A DNA stretch of 64,000 bases from positions 62,001 to 126,000 of the forward strand of contig NZ_QUNO01000016.1 of the NCBI RefSeq assembly GCF_003387475.1, read 5' to 3'. A program made the position numbers and the translations under genes. The notes under the pieces are model-generated. The model saw nothing but the letters and a program-made list of their open reading frames with translations. It searched no databases and was not told the DNA's origin. Below are positions 16,171-24,084 of the stretch, one piece after another (positions within the stretch are counted from its first letter, which is position 1; each line of letters opens with the position of its first letter). This DNA is from Kutzneria buriramensis (GTDB lineage: Bacteria; Actinomycetota; Actinomycetes; Mycobacteriales; Pseudonocardiaceae).

Positions 16171-18750
16171 ATGAAACGATCAGTCCAACTGGCGGTCGGC
16201 GTGGCCGCGGCGGTGGCCTCCGCCGTGGCGCTGACCGCCACCCCGGCTGACGCGTCCGGGCCGCGCGGCTCGGACGTCTACGTGTCCCCGCGCGGGAACG
16301 ACCGGTTGCCGGGCACGGCGATGCTGCCGGTGCGCACCCTGCAACGCGCCCAGGCCATCGTGCGCGACCGGGCGGCCCACGCCGACGGCGACATCACCGT
16401 GCACCTGGCGCCGGGGGTGTTCGACCTGTCGCAGCCCTTGCAGCTGGACGCGCGGGACTCCGGCGTCAACGGCCACCGGGTGATCTGGCAGGGCTCGAAC
16501 GGCACCGAGATCAGCGGCGGCAAGCAGGTCACCGGCTGGCGGCCGGTGCCGGGACGGCCGGGGCTGTTCGCCGCGCCGGCGCCGAAAGGCCTGGACAACA
16601 CGCGGCAGCTATACGTCAACGGCGTCCGTGAGCAGCGGGCGCAGGGCACACTGCCGGTGACGCTGACGGCGACCGCGACCGGCTACACCGCGTCCGCGCC
16701 GACGATGGCCGGCTGGCGCAACCCGTCCGACATCGAGTTCGTGTATACGGCCGGCGAGGCGCTGTGGAACATCCAGCGCGACGGCCTCGGCCAGTGGACC
16801 GAGCCGCGCTGCCCGATCGGGTCCATGAGCGGCACCACGATCACCATGGCCCAGCCGTGCTGGGACAACTCCACCAAGCGGGTGGTGTTCCCGAACATCC
16901 CGGGCCGCAGCGTGAACATGGTCGGCCCCTACGACCTGACCAACGGCCGGCAGCCGACATACGTGGAGAACGCGTTCGAGGTGCTGGACACGCCCGGCGA
17001 GTGGTACCTGGACCGGTCCGCGCACACCGTCTACTACATGCCGCGGCCGGGTGAGAACCTCCGCACCGCCGACGTCGAGGCGCCGGCGCTGGAACAGTTG
17101 GTCACCGCGTCGCACCTCCAGAACGTGTCGTTCCGGGACATCCAGTACTCCTACGCGACCTGGCTGACGCCGTCGTCGCCGGAGGGCTTCTCGGAGATCC
17201 AGGCCGGCTACACCAACACCGGCCCCGACGGCTGGGCCGTGCAGGGCCTGTGCCAGTTCGTGCCGGGCGGCACCTGCCCGTACGCGTCGTGGACACCGGA
17301 GCCGGGCAACATCTCCGTGACGGACAGCTCCGGCCTCGAGTTCACCGACTCCGTGTTCACCCACCTCGGCGCGGCCGGCCTGCGCCTCGGCGGGAACACG
17401 GCGAACACGGTGGTGCGCGGCGACATCTTCACCGACATCTCCGGCAACGGCATCGAGATCGGCGGCGTGGACCAGCCGACCACCGGCAGCACGCACGACG
17501 TGCAGGTGCTGGACAACCACCTCTACGGGCTGCCGCGGGAGTTCCACGGCGGGGTGGCGATCATCAACGGCTACAGCCAGCACGACGTGATCTCGCACAA
17601 CCAGATCGACCACGTGGCGTACTCGGCGATCTCGATGGGCTGGGGCGGCTGGCCGGACAAGATCAAGGTGGCCGCCACGCCGAACAACTCGCACGACAAC
17701 GTGGTGTCCGACAACCTGATCCACGACTACATGCTGTCGCTGGACGACGGCGGCGCCATCTACACCCAGGGCATCACCGGCAGCTCCATCGAGACCGGCG
17801 AGAAGGTGACCGGCAACCTCATCCACGGGCAGTTGGGCCTGGGCAAGGGCATCTACACCGACAACGGCAACACCTACGAGAACGTGGTCGGCAACGTCGT
17901 CTACGGGACCGCGTACGCCAATGTCGGCACCGCGCACGTGGACTACCGGGACCAGCTCGGCAACAACGACCCGACGCTGATCCAGGGCAACTACTGGGAG
18001 CAGGGCGACAAGGACGGCAACAACAAGGGCGTGATCACCCAGGGCAACCACCTGCTGGACAACCCGGCGGCCGCGCCGAAGTCCATTGTGGACAACGCCG
18101 GCCTGGAACCGGCGTACCGGGGTCTGCTGTCGCGGCGGGTCGGCGGCGACGGGCCGCCGGCGCAGCCGACGCGGGTGGGGTCATTCGCCGCCGACGGCAA
18201 GGTCTACGTCACCTGGAACCCCAGCTACGCCTTCAACAACGCGCCGCTGGACAGCTACCTGATCACCGCCGGGAACAAGACGGTGAGCATCCCGGCGGCC
18301 CAGTTCGACAAGCAGGGCTACGCCGAGGTGGACGGGCTGGCCAACGGAACGTCATATGTGGTCACCGTGCGGGCGCACAACTGCTTCGGCGCAAGCACTC
18401 CGTCGCTGCCGGCCGCGGCGGTGACGCCGGGTCCGCTCGCCGGCGTCAAGTCCGACGCGCCGACCGGAACCAAGGCGCTGCCGTCGTCCAGTGCGGTCAG
18501 CCTGCACTGGACGCCGCCGGCCAAGATGGGTGACACGCCGATCATCGCGTACGTGATCACCGTGTCGGACGGGCGGACGATCACCGTGAACGGCCGGGAC
18601 GCCCTGGTGTCGCAGCCGACCGCGAAGGCGATGACCCGTGTGGTCGACAAGCTGTCGCCGGCCACCGCCTACACCTTCACCATCGCGGCCGTCACCGCCG
18701 ACGGGCCCGGCGCCGCCGTGACCGTCACGGCGACGACAGCCTCCTCATAG
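16171..18750 (+). CDS. Secreted right-handed beta-helix glycan-active protein with two FN3 domains
   Basis: 859 aa. The ATG follows GGAG at 6-nt spacing. A signal peptide ends near ADA. The N-terminal motif DVYVSPRGNDRLPGTAMLPV and the later SGGKQVTGWRPV are typical of the parallel beta-helix glycosidases in GH120/GH141-like families. Multiple helix rungs span about 350-640 (VRGDIFTDISGNGIEIGG; NVVSDNLIHDYML; DDGGAIYT). Two fibronectin type III domains follow at about 664-754 and 761-859. It is probably an extracellular polysaccharide-degrading enzyme. I cannot assign its family or substrate firmly. Confidence 0.75.
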   Translation: MKRSVQLAVGVAAAVASAVALTATPADASGPRGSDVYVSPRGNDRLPGTAMLPVRTLQRAQAIVRDRAAHADGDITVHLAPGVFDLSQPLQLDARDSGVNGHRVIWQGSNGTEISGGKQVTGWRPVPGRPGLFAAPAPKGLDNTRQLYVNGVREQRAQGTLPVTLTATATGYTASAPTMAGWRNPSDIEFVYTAGEALWNIQRDGLGQWTEPRCPIGSMSGTTITMAQPCWDNSTKRVVFPNIPGRSVNMVGPYDLTNGRQPTYVENAFEVLDTPGEWYLDRSAHTVYYMPRPGENLRTADVEAPALEQLVTASHLQNVSFRDIQYSYATWLTPSSPEGFSEIQAGYTNTGPDGWAVQGLCQFVPGGTCPYASWTPEPGNISVTDSSGLEFTDSVFTHLGAAGLRLGGNTANTVVRGDIFTDISGNGIEIGGVDQPTTGSTHDVQVLDNHLYGLPREFHGGVAIINGYSQHDVISHNQIDHVAYSAISMGWGGWPDKIKVAATPNNSHDNVVSDNLIHDYMLSLDDGGAIYTQGITGSSIETGEKVTGNLIHGQLGLGKGIYTDNGNTYENVVGNVVYGTAYANVGTAHVDYRDQLGNNDPTLIQGNYWEQGDKDGNNKGVITQGNHLLDNPAAAPKSIVDNAGLEPAYRGLLSRRVGGDGPPAQPTRVGSFAADGKVYVTWNPSYAFNNAPLDSYLITAGNKTVSIPAAQFDKQGYAEVDGLANGTSYVVTVRAHNCFGASTPSLPAAAVTPGPLAGVKSDAPTGTKALPSSSAVSLHWTPPAKMGDTPIIAYVITVSDGRTITVNGRDALVSQPTAKAMTRVVDKLSPATAYTFTIAAVTADGPGAAVTVTATTASS

Positions 18751-19860
18751 CGTCGGCAGCAATCCGGCGACCGGGCTGAGCACCACGCCCAGCACGATCC
18801 TCGCCGGGCCGACCAGAACACCCGCCACCACGCTGGCCGTCAGGCACACCGCCCAGGCCGGCGTGGTGGCGCGTTTCCGGGCCAGGTGCACGCCGAACAC
18901 CATCGCCGCGACCAGGACCGGCGGGCCCACGGCGATCAGCCAGGTGGGCACCGGGCCCAGCGTCACCGGCGAGTTCGGCAGGCCGGAGATCGCGATCGCG
19001 CAGGCGGAGAGGGCCACCGTGAAGTCGACGAAATGCAGCAGGACCGGGTCGACGTCGGTGTCGTTGAGGACGTCGGCGCGATACCGGTAGCAGGCGAACA
19101 GGAACAGCACCGACACCCCGACGAGGTCGAATGTGATCGCCTCGTCCAGCGTCGGGGCCGGCAGGTTCGCCACGGCCAGCACGATCGTGGCCAGCGCCGT
19201 CAGCAGGCCGAGGATGCCCAGCCAGACGCCGCTCACCGTGAGGACCTGCTTCAGCGGCACCCGCCAGCGCTTCTTCGACGTCGCCACGGCGGTGAGGTAT
19301 GCCATGCCGACCATCGCCGACGTGACCGCCGCGGCCGTGCCGAAGTCACCGTCGAGCAGCGACAGCACCAGGATCGTGTACAGGATCAGCAGCGCCGTGA
19401 ACGTCAGGAACGCGCCGATGGTGCGGAGCGGTCGCAGGAGTTGGGCGCGCGGGATGCCCAGCAGGAGGCCGAACAGCGTCCAGCAGGCGCACAGCAGCAC
19501 CCACTGGGTGAGGATCGCCAGCGGCATCACCCCGGCCAGCCGGTCCCTGCCCAGGTAGATCAGCTCGTCCGTCAGCGATTCGGTCTGGTCCGCGCCGTAG
19601 AAGCCGTACGCCAGCACCAGCAGCACGGTCGACACCGCCGTCGCCAGTTTGCCCGGGTGCCGCCAGAACTCCTCGTCGATCTGACGCTTGGACCAGCGGG
19701 TCAGCGGCTTGCCGACGGCGTAGGCGATGCCGCCGGCGACGACCACCAACAGGGTGATCGCCGCCGTGCGCAGCTGGCCGGGGTCGATGTCCACCCCGGC
19801 CTGGCTCAAGAACTGCCCGATGAGGTCGATGTAGTCCACGGCCTTCGGAGCCTCGGCCAA
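18745..19860 (-). CDS. Polytopic membrane protein of unknown function
   Basis: 371 aa from a TTG at 19860; a GTG at 19839 is an alternative. About ten hydrophobic segments run through the protein, for example LLVVVAGGIAYAVG, LTFTALLILYTILVLSLL and VSVLFLFACY. A short cytosolic N-terminus and a basic loop (KPLTRWSKRQIDEEFWRHP) precede the main membrane part. I recognise no family motif. It is convergent with the beta-helix gene, overlapping by 6 bp, and divergent from a methyltransferase gene. Confidence 0.7.
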   Translation of the reverse strand: MAEAPKAVDYIDLIGQFLSQAGVDIDPGQLRTAAITLLVVVAGGIAYAVGKPLTRWSKRQIDEEFWRHPGKLATAVSTVLLVLAYGFYGADQTESLTDELIYLGRDRLAGVMPLAILTQWVLLCACWTLFGLLLGIPRAQLLRPLRTIGAFLTFTALLILYTILVLSLLDGDFGTAAAVTSAMVGMAYLTAVATSKKRWRVPLKQVLTVSGVWLGILGLLTALATIVLAVANLPAPTLDEAITFDLVGVSVLFLFACYRYRADVLNDTDVDPVLLHFVDFTVALSACAIAISGLPNSPVTLGPVPTWLIAVGPPVLVAAMVFGVHLARKRATTPAWAVCLTASVVAGVLVGPARIVLGVVLSPVAGLLPTL

Positions 19861-20014
19861 ACCGCCTGATACACGTCAGGGAAGGGTTGTCGGCCGACCG
19901 ACGCAAGGACCGTTCCGGCCACTCCACTCGTTCGGATCAACTTTCTTCCTCTTAAGGCAGATATTCCATGGGAGTAATCGTAACGACCGCGTTCGCGGCC
20001 CCGAAGCGTCCGAT

Positions 20015-20614
20015 GTGACCGCCATCAGCGCACTTCGTCGCACCGCGTCGCACGCCCTCGACTTCTGGTACAACACCGACACCGCCGGGAAAATCGAACT
20101 ACCCGGAATTCACGGCGCCGACCAGATCTACTACATCGCCTCGCCGTGGCGATCGCTACGCCGGGCACTGTCTCCCGCCGACGTCACCTCGTCGGACGTC
20201 TTCCTCGACGTCGGCTGCGGCAAGGGGCGCATGGTCCTGGAGGCCGTCAGCTCGTACCGGTTCCGCCGGTGTGTCGGCGTCGAACTCGTGCCCGAGATAT
20301 ATCGGCACGCCGTCCGCAACATCCACAACGCGCAGCGCCGGCACCGCCGAATCCGCGGCCGGGTCGAATTGATCAACCAGGACATCCGCACCTTCGCCGT
20401 GCCCGACGACGTCAGCGTCGTATTCGCCTTCAACCCGTTCCGCGGTCCCGTGTGGACTGCCGCCATCGACTCGCTGATCGCCTCCCACGACCGCTCTCCC
20501 CGTCGTATTCGCCTGGTTTACGTCAATCCGGAGGAACACCGGGAGCTGGTCGCCACCGGCCGCTTCCGCGTCGAGCGGGAACTCCCCGGAACCACCGTCT
20601 ACGAACTCCGCTGA
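20015..20614 (+). CDS. Class I SAM-dependent methyltransferase
   Basis: 199 aa from a GTG at 20015; no ribosome site is visible, so translation may be leaderless. Motif I VFLDVGCGKGRMVLEA and the acidic residue ending the second strand (CVGVELVPEIY) form the SAM site. INQDIRTFAVPDDV is motif II and VFAFNPFRG is the post-II loop. The acceptor is unknown. The preceding 154 bp hold the divergent promoters; apart from a 10-bp palindrome near 19889 I see no feature there. Confidence 0.82.
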   Translation: MTAISALRRTASHALDFWYNTDTAGKIELPGIHGADQIYYIASPWRSLRRALSPADVTSSDVFLDVGCGKGRMVLEAVSSYRFRRCVGVELVPEIYRHAVRNIHNAQRRHRRIRGRVELINQDIRTFAVPDDVSVVFAFNPFRGPVWTAAIDSLIASHDRSPRRIRLVYVNPEEHRELVATGRFRVERELPGTTVYELR

Positions 20615-20629
20615 TGCCAGAATGGGGTC

Positions 20630-21184
20630 ATGATCACCAGGTACCTCACGGCGAGCGCCGGGTTCGAGAAGGTGCTGCGGGCGGTGTCGGCGGACGGCTG
20701 GACCGCCGGCACGCCCTGCACCGAGTGGAACGTCCGGCAGCTCGTCAACCACGTGGTCCGCGGCAACCACCTGAACCACATCATGCTCACCCGGCCCGCG
20801 CAGGCAATGGACTACCGCCGGTCCGCCGCGGAGGACGTCCTCGGCGACGATCCGCTCCAGGCCTTCGCCGAGAGCACCCAGATCTGCGCGGAGGCGTTCC
20901 GGCAGCACCCCGACGCGAAGCTCGTCTACCCGATGGGGCCGATCCCGGCATCAAGGGCCCTTGCGCTGCGGACGACCGACGTCATCATCCACACCTGGGA
21001 CCTGGCCCGGGCGATCGGCGCCGACGAGACGTTGAACCCCGAGCTGGTGGCGTGGGCGGATGACGCGTTCGCGGAGACGTATGCGGGGCTGCTCGACCGG
21101 CCGGGCGTGTTCGCGACCCCGGTGGGTGCGGCACCGGTGGAGAGGCAGGCGGCGTTCCTGCACCGCGCCGGGCGGAACCCGTGA
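20630..21184 (+). CDS. TIGR03086-type DinB-fold metal-binding protein (maleylpyruvate isomerase-like)
   Basis: 184 aa. The N-terminal helix bundle has WTAGTPCTEWNVRQLVNHVV with the metal-binding histidine. A second conserved histidine lies in TTDVIIHTWDLARAIGADE. This is the actinobacterial TIGR03086 / mycothiol-dependent isomerase superfamily. Members use mycothiol or act as stress and detoxification proteins. The gene lies 15 bp after the methyltransferase gene and probably shares its transcript. Its stop directly abuts that of the convergent kinase gene. Confidence 0.85.
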   Translation: MITRYLTASAGFEKVLRAVSADGWTAGTPCTEWNVRQLVNHVVRGNHLNHIMLTRPAQAMDYRRSAAEDVLGDDPLQAFAESTQICAEAFRQHPDAKLVYPMGPIPASRALALRTTDVIIHTWDLARAIGADETLNPELVAWADDAFAETYAGLLDRPGVFATPVGAAPVERQAAFLHRAGRNP

Positions 21185-21706
21185 TCAGGTCCAACCGGTA
21201 GCGGACACGACCGCGCGAGCGACATCCGCGACGGTCCATCCATCCGTGGCCACGCGAACGGTGTCGGCGGGTGCCTGCTCCTCGAGGATCCGGGCACTGC
21301 GAAGGCTACCGGCAATCTCCCGCTCCAACCCGGAACCGACCTCACGGCCAGCGAGCCGCGAATAGGTCTCCGCGTCGGAGGCGGTGAGCAGCACCCGCAC
21401 CAGCCGTACAGACGGCCCCATCGCCCGCGCGAACATTATGGCGTTCTCCGCCAGCACCACACGCGTGTTCACGTAGACGAGCCGGCGGTGGCCGAGCGCG
21501 GCGAAGTTGGCCCACACGGCGGCCAGGTTGCAGGCGGTGATCTCCGCGCGGTCGGGGTCGTCGGCGGGCGCGGGATGGACCTGGCCCATGAAGTCGCCGT
21601 CGACGAGCGCGTGGGAGACGCCGGCTGCCTGGAGCAGCGCCGACACCTCCCACGCGACGGTGGTCTTGCCGACGCCGGCCCGGCCGCCGATCAGAAGTGC
21701 TTCCAC
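21185..21706 (-). CDS. P-loop nucleoside-kinase-like ATPase
   Basis: 173 aa from a GTG at 21706. Walker A is LLIGGRAGVGKTTVAWEV at the very N-terminus. LVDGDFMGQVHPAP resembles the acidic substrate loop of small-molecule kinases. VRLVRVLLTASDAETYSRL and a lid-like segment with several arginines follow. The size and order suit an adenylate/shikimate-type kinase or a stand-alone small ATPase. Substrate unknown. Confidence 0.75.
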   Translation of the reverse strand: MEALLIGGRAGVGKTTVAWEVSALLQAAGVSHALVDGDFMGQVHPAPADDPDRAEITACNLAAVWANFAALGHRRLVYVNTRVVLAENAIMFARAMGPSVRLVRVLLTASDAETYSRLAGREVGSGLEREIAGSLRSARILEEQAPADTVRVATDGWTVADVARAVVSATGWT

Positions 21707-21721
21707 GCCGGAGAGAATGGC

Positions 21722-22141
21722 TCAGACGTCACGCATGTCGGCGCGCAGGGTGTGCGGCTCCTTGTCCCGGTCGGCAGGCAGGATGCCGAAGGCGACGATG
21801 CGCCGCGGGTGGATGCGGATGATGGCGCCGGGGACGCGGCTGGCGCTGTCGGACGGGTCGGCGAGCGCCTCGCCGTCGCCGCGGATCTCCAGGCACCGCA
21901 CCCGCCACGGGTCGGTGGAGACGATGTCGTCCACGACGAACGCGACCCGCCCGTTGGCGGCCACGTTGCGGAACTTCCGGCTGGCGACCATGTTGTGGCC
22001 GCCGATGTCGATGGTGCCGGTCGCCGCGTTGTACGAGAATCCGACCGGGCTCACCTGGAGCGTGCCGTCCGGCTTGGCGGTGGCGAGCCGGCCGAGCGGC
22101 TGCGCGGCGAGGTAGTCCAGCTCGGCGTCGGTGAAGGACAC
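21722..22141 (-). CDS. PPOX-class F420-dependent oxidoreductase (split-barrel flavin-binding fold)
   Basis: 139 aa from the GTG at 22141 (VSFTDAELDYLAAQ), which has GGAAAGG 9 nt upstream. GRLATAKPDGTLQVSPVGFSY is the usual first strand pair of the pyridoxamine-phosphate-oxidase-like split barrel. HNMVASRKFRNVAANGRVAF and RCLEIRGDGEAL complete it. The short form is typical of actinobacterial TIGR03618/TIGR04023-type F420 reductases rather than of PdxH. Substrate unknown. Confidence 0.85.
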   Translation of the reverse strand: MSFTDAELDYLAAQPLGRLATAKPDGTLQVSPVGFSYNAATGTIDIGGHNMVASRKFRNVAANGRVAFVVDDIVSTDPWRVRCLEIRGDGEALADPSDSASRVPGAIIRIHPRRIVAFGILPADRDKEPHTLRADMRDV

Positions 22142-22161
22142 GATGGCCGACCTTTCCGTTG

Positions 22162-22198
22162 TGGTGGAGGCTGCGACCCCAGTCTGCAACCTCCACCA
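22162..22198. repeat. Inverted repeat in the leader of the PPOX gene
   Basis: TGGTGGAGG pairs with CCTCCACCA. On the minus strand the stem extends through one G-U pair to about 12 bp around an 11-nt loop. It sits about 20-57 nt before the PPOX start codon. It could be an operator or an RNA hairpin in the 5' leader; the sequence alone does not decide. Confidence 0.45.
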
Positions 22199-22204
22199 TC
22201 CTGG

Positions 22205-22330
22205 AGATCAAGCTGTGTTTACGGCGCCGCCTTCGGCGTCGCGGCTCGGCCCCTCGGGCCCGCTGGCTTCGCTTGCTGGATTTCGCTCCGGGCAGCGGCG
22301 GGCCGAGCGACTCGGTCCGTTGCCGGTTGG
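22205..22330. repeat. Hairpin-rich intergenic segment
   Basis: Several short GC hairpins lie between the DUF-type membrane gene and the PPOX gene. One stem is capped by TTCG (GCGCCGCC-TTCG-GCGTCG, imperfect), and one reads GGCCC-CTC-GGGCC. The minus strand also holds an AGCGAAATCCAGCAAGCGAAG segment. At least one hairpin probably ends transcription of the upstream membrane gene. No reading frame looks real here. Confidence 0.4.
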
Positions 22331-22336
22331 TAGCTC

Positions 22337-23005
22337 TCAAGCCTCCGTGGACACCACCGCCGGCGTCGGGAACACGTCGCCGAGAATGGCCTCGCCCTTG
22401 GTCAGCCACGCCACCCCGAAGGACATCACCGCGATCGACTCCAGCCACAGCTCGGGGTGGACGGGAGCCAGCGCGGCGTCGAAGAACTGGTGCACGGCGG
22501 CGATCGCCAGCAGGCACGCGATGATCACGATGCCGCACGTCAGGTAGAGCCGGTTGCGCTGGAGCTTGCGCTCGGTGGGCCCCATCTCGCTGGTCCGCCG
22601 GAACAGCACGATGGCGAAGAAGGCGATGGTGAGGAAGAAGATCGCGGCGAACACCAGGTGCAGCACGCCGATCACCTGAGCCGTGCTCGACGGGTGGTCC
22701 GGCGCGGTCGGGAACAGGCCGACGCCGATCGCGGCGACGCCGGCCACGTTGCCGGCGATGTCGTCGATGACGTCGTATCCGCGGTAGGACAACAGGAATG
22801 CCCCCACCGCGCACATGCTGCCGACGAACACGCCGCGCATGTCCGTCCAGAAGTAGGAGCTGATGGAGTCCTGGAGTCCGCCGCCGTCGACGATCAGCTT
22901 GCCGATGATCAGCACCGCCGGCAGCGCCGTGCCGATCACGCCGATGGCACGCCGCAGGTACAGGTACGAGTGGACGAGAGTGTCCTCTGGGGATCGAGCG
23001 CTCAT
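22337..23005 (-). CDS. Conserved integral membrane protein, six predicted segments
   Basis: 222 aa from the ATG at 23005, with GGAGG 6 nt upstream. About six hydrophobic helices run through the protein. Conserved-looking loops are SSYFWTDMRGVFVGSM, LLSYRGYDVIDDIAGNVAG and GLFPTAPDHPSS. I have seen this arrangement in hypothetical bacterial membrane proteins but cannot name a function. A DevR-like box lies about 51 bp upstream. Confidence 0.75.
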   Translation of the reverse strand: MSARSPEDTLVHSYLYLRRAIGVIGTALPAVLIIGKLIVDGGGLQDSISSYFWTDMRGVFVGSMCAVGAFLLSYRGYDVIDDIAGNVAGVAAIGVGLFPTAPDHPSSTAQVIGVLHLVFAAIFFLTIAFFAIVLFRRTSEMGPTERKLQRNRLYLTCGIVIIACLLAIAAVHQFFDAALAPVHPELWLESIAVMSFGVAWLTKGEAILGDVFPTPAVVSTEA

Positions 23006-23055
23006 GGCTGCCTCCGCGCAACGTCGCTGTAGGAGATGATCGGCGTGCCCGACCA

Positions 23056-23068
23056 GGGACCTTAGTCC
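23056..23068. promoter_or_regulatory. Possible DevR/DosR-type box
   Basis: GGGACCTTAGTCC matches the core of the actinobacterial dormancy-regulator motif (GGGACTWWAGTCC type) with one deviation, and its GGAC/GTCC arms are symmetric. It is 51-63 bp upstream of the membrane-protein gene start. The outer flanks match the full consensus poorly. Confidence 0.4.
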
Positions 23069-23165
23069 TGACCTCGGGTTTTCACGTGATCGGCGGACAC
23101 CACGCGTTGTCGGGCCCCGGTCCCGGTGCGAGGATGGCGGCTGTTCCCGACCCAAGGAGCACCCC

Positions 23166-23576
23166 ATGGGCTCACTGCTCAACCCCTACATCAGCTTCGC
23201 CGGCGACGCCCGCCAGGCGCTGGAGTTCTACCAGGCCGTGTTCGGCGGCGAGCTGAGCCTGAACACCTTCGGCCAGTTCGGCCAGACCGGCGACGGCGCC
23301 GACCAGATCATGCACGGCCAGCTGACCACGCCCAGCGGCTACACGCTGATGGCGTCGGACACGCCGCCCGGCATGGCACACAACCCCGGCAACAACATCA
23401 CCGTGAGCCTGTCCGGCGACGACGACGCGGAGCTGCGCGGCTACTGGGAGAAGCTGTGCGACGGCGGCACGGTGAACGTGCCGCTGGAGAAGCAGATGTG
23501 GGGCGCCGTGTTCGGCTCGTGCCAGGACAAGTTCGGCATCTACTGGATGGTGAACATCGCCGAGTGGCAGGGCTGA
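23166..23576 (+). CDS. PhnB-like VOC/glyoxalase-fold protein
   Basis: 136 aa. AAGGAGC lies 7-8 nt before the ATG. The N-terminus NPYISFAGDARQALEFYQAV and the internal MHGQLTTPSGYTLMASDTP match the PhnB/3-demethylubiquinone-methyltransferase-like VOC subgroup. FGSCQDKFGIYWMVN near the end is a typical closing motif. It is a small cytosolic protein, probably dimeric, of unknown ligand. Monocistronic. Confidence 0.88.
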   Translation: MGSLLNPYISFAGDARQALEFYQAVFGGELSLNTFGQFGQTGDGADQIMHGQLTTPSGYTLMASDTPPGMAHNPGNNITVSLSGDDDAELRGYWEKLCDGGTVNVPLEKQMWGAVFGSCQDKFGIYWMVNIAEWQG

Positions 23577-23604
23577 CTCCGCGAAACCGGTTGCCATAGT
23601 CCGA

Positions 23605-23624
23605 TGATCGGTATATACCGATCA
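23605..23624. promoter_or_regulatory. Perfect 20-bp palindrome at the PadR gene start
   Basis: TGATCGGTATATACCGATCA is self-complementary over all 20 bases, is AT-rich in the centre, and ends 1 bp before the padR-type GTG. This position fits autorepression of the PadR operon. Confidence 0.7.
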
Positions 23625-23625
23625 C

Positions 23626-23964
23626 GTGACTGACGGCGCGCTGCGGGAGCCGACCTTCCTCGTCCTCACCGCGCTCGCCGCCGGACCCCGGCACGGCTAC
23701 GGGATCCTGCTCGAGGTCGAGCAGATCTCCGCCGGCCGGGTCCGGCTGCGCGCGGGGACGCTGTACACCGCCCTGGACCGGCTCGTCGCCGACGACTGGG
23801 TGGCGGTGGACCGCGAGGAGGTGGTCGACGGCCGGCTGCGCCGCTACTACCGCCTGACCGACCAGGGGGCGGCCAGGCTGGCGACCGAAGTGGACCGGAT
23901 GCGGGCCAACACCCGCGCCGCCGAGACGCGCCTGCGGGCGCGCTTTGCTGGAGGGACGGCGTGA
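23626..23964 (+). CDS. PadR-family transcriptional regulator
   Basis: 112 aa from the GTG at 23626. The winged helix begins LREPTFLVLTALAAGPRHGYGILLEVE, followed by AGTLYTALDRLVADDWV (recognition helix) and RRYYRLTDQGAARLATE (wing). A short C-terminal helix for dimerisation makes it a PadR subfamily 2 protein. Its stop overlaps the next start by 4 nt (GTGA), so it is coupled to the two membrane proteins. PadR proteins commonly repress adjacent membrane or transport genes. Confidence 0.9.
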   Translation: MTDGALREPTFLVLTALAAGPRHGYGILLEVEQISAGRVRLRAGTLYTALDRLVADDWVAVDREEVVDGRLRRYYRLTDQGAARLATEVDRMRANTRAAETRLRARFAGGTA

Positions 23965-24084
23965 GCGAGACCCAGGAGCGGCGCTTACGGCGGCTGCTCG
24001 CCCTGTACCCACGCGATCACCGCGAAGCCCACGGCGAGGAGATGCTGGGGGTGCTGCTGGACAGCTCCCCCGGCTGGCGCGACG
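23954..24084 (+). repeat. Direct repeat, copy 1 (start of first membrane paralogue)
   Basis: A 131-bp segment spanning the ribosome-site region and the first 41 codons recurs 926 bp downstream with only 3 mismatches. Similarity falls off sharply after this block. Confidence 0.9.

Noticed and set aside
19889-19898. 10-bp palindrome GTCGGCCGAC between the divergent membrane-protein and methyltransferase genes
   Set aside because: Short GC palindromes are frequent by chance in this composition, and no adjacent regulator supports it.
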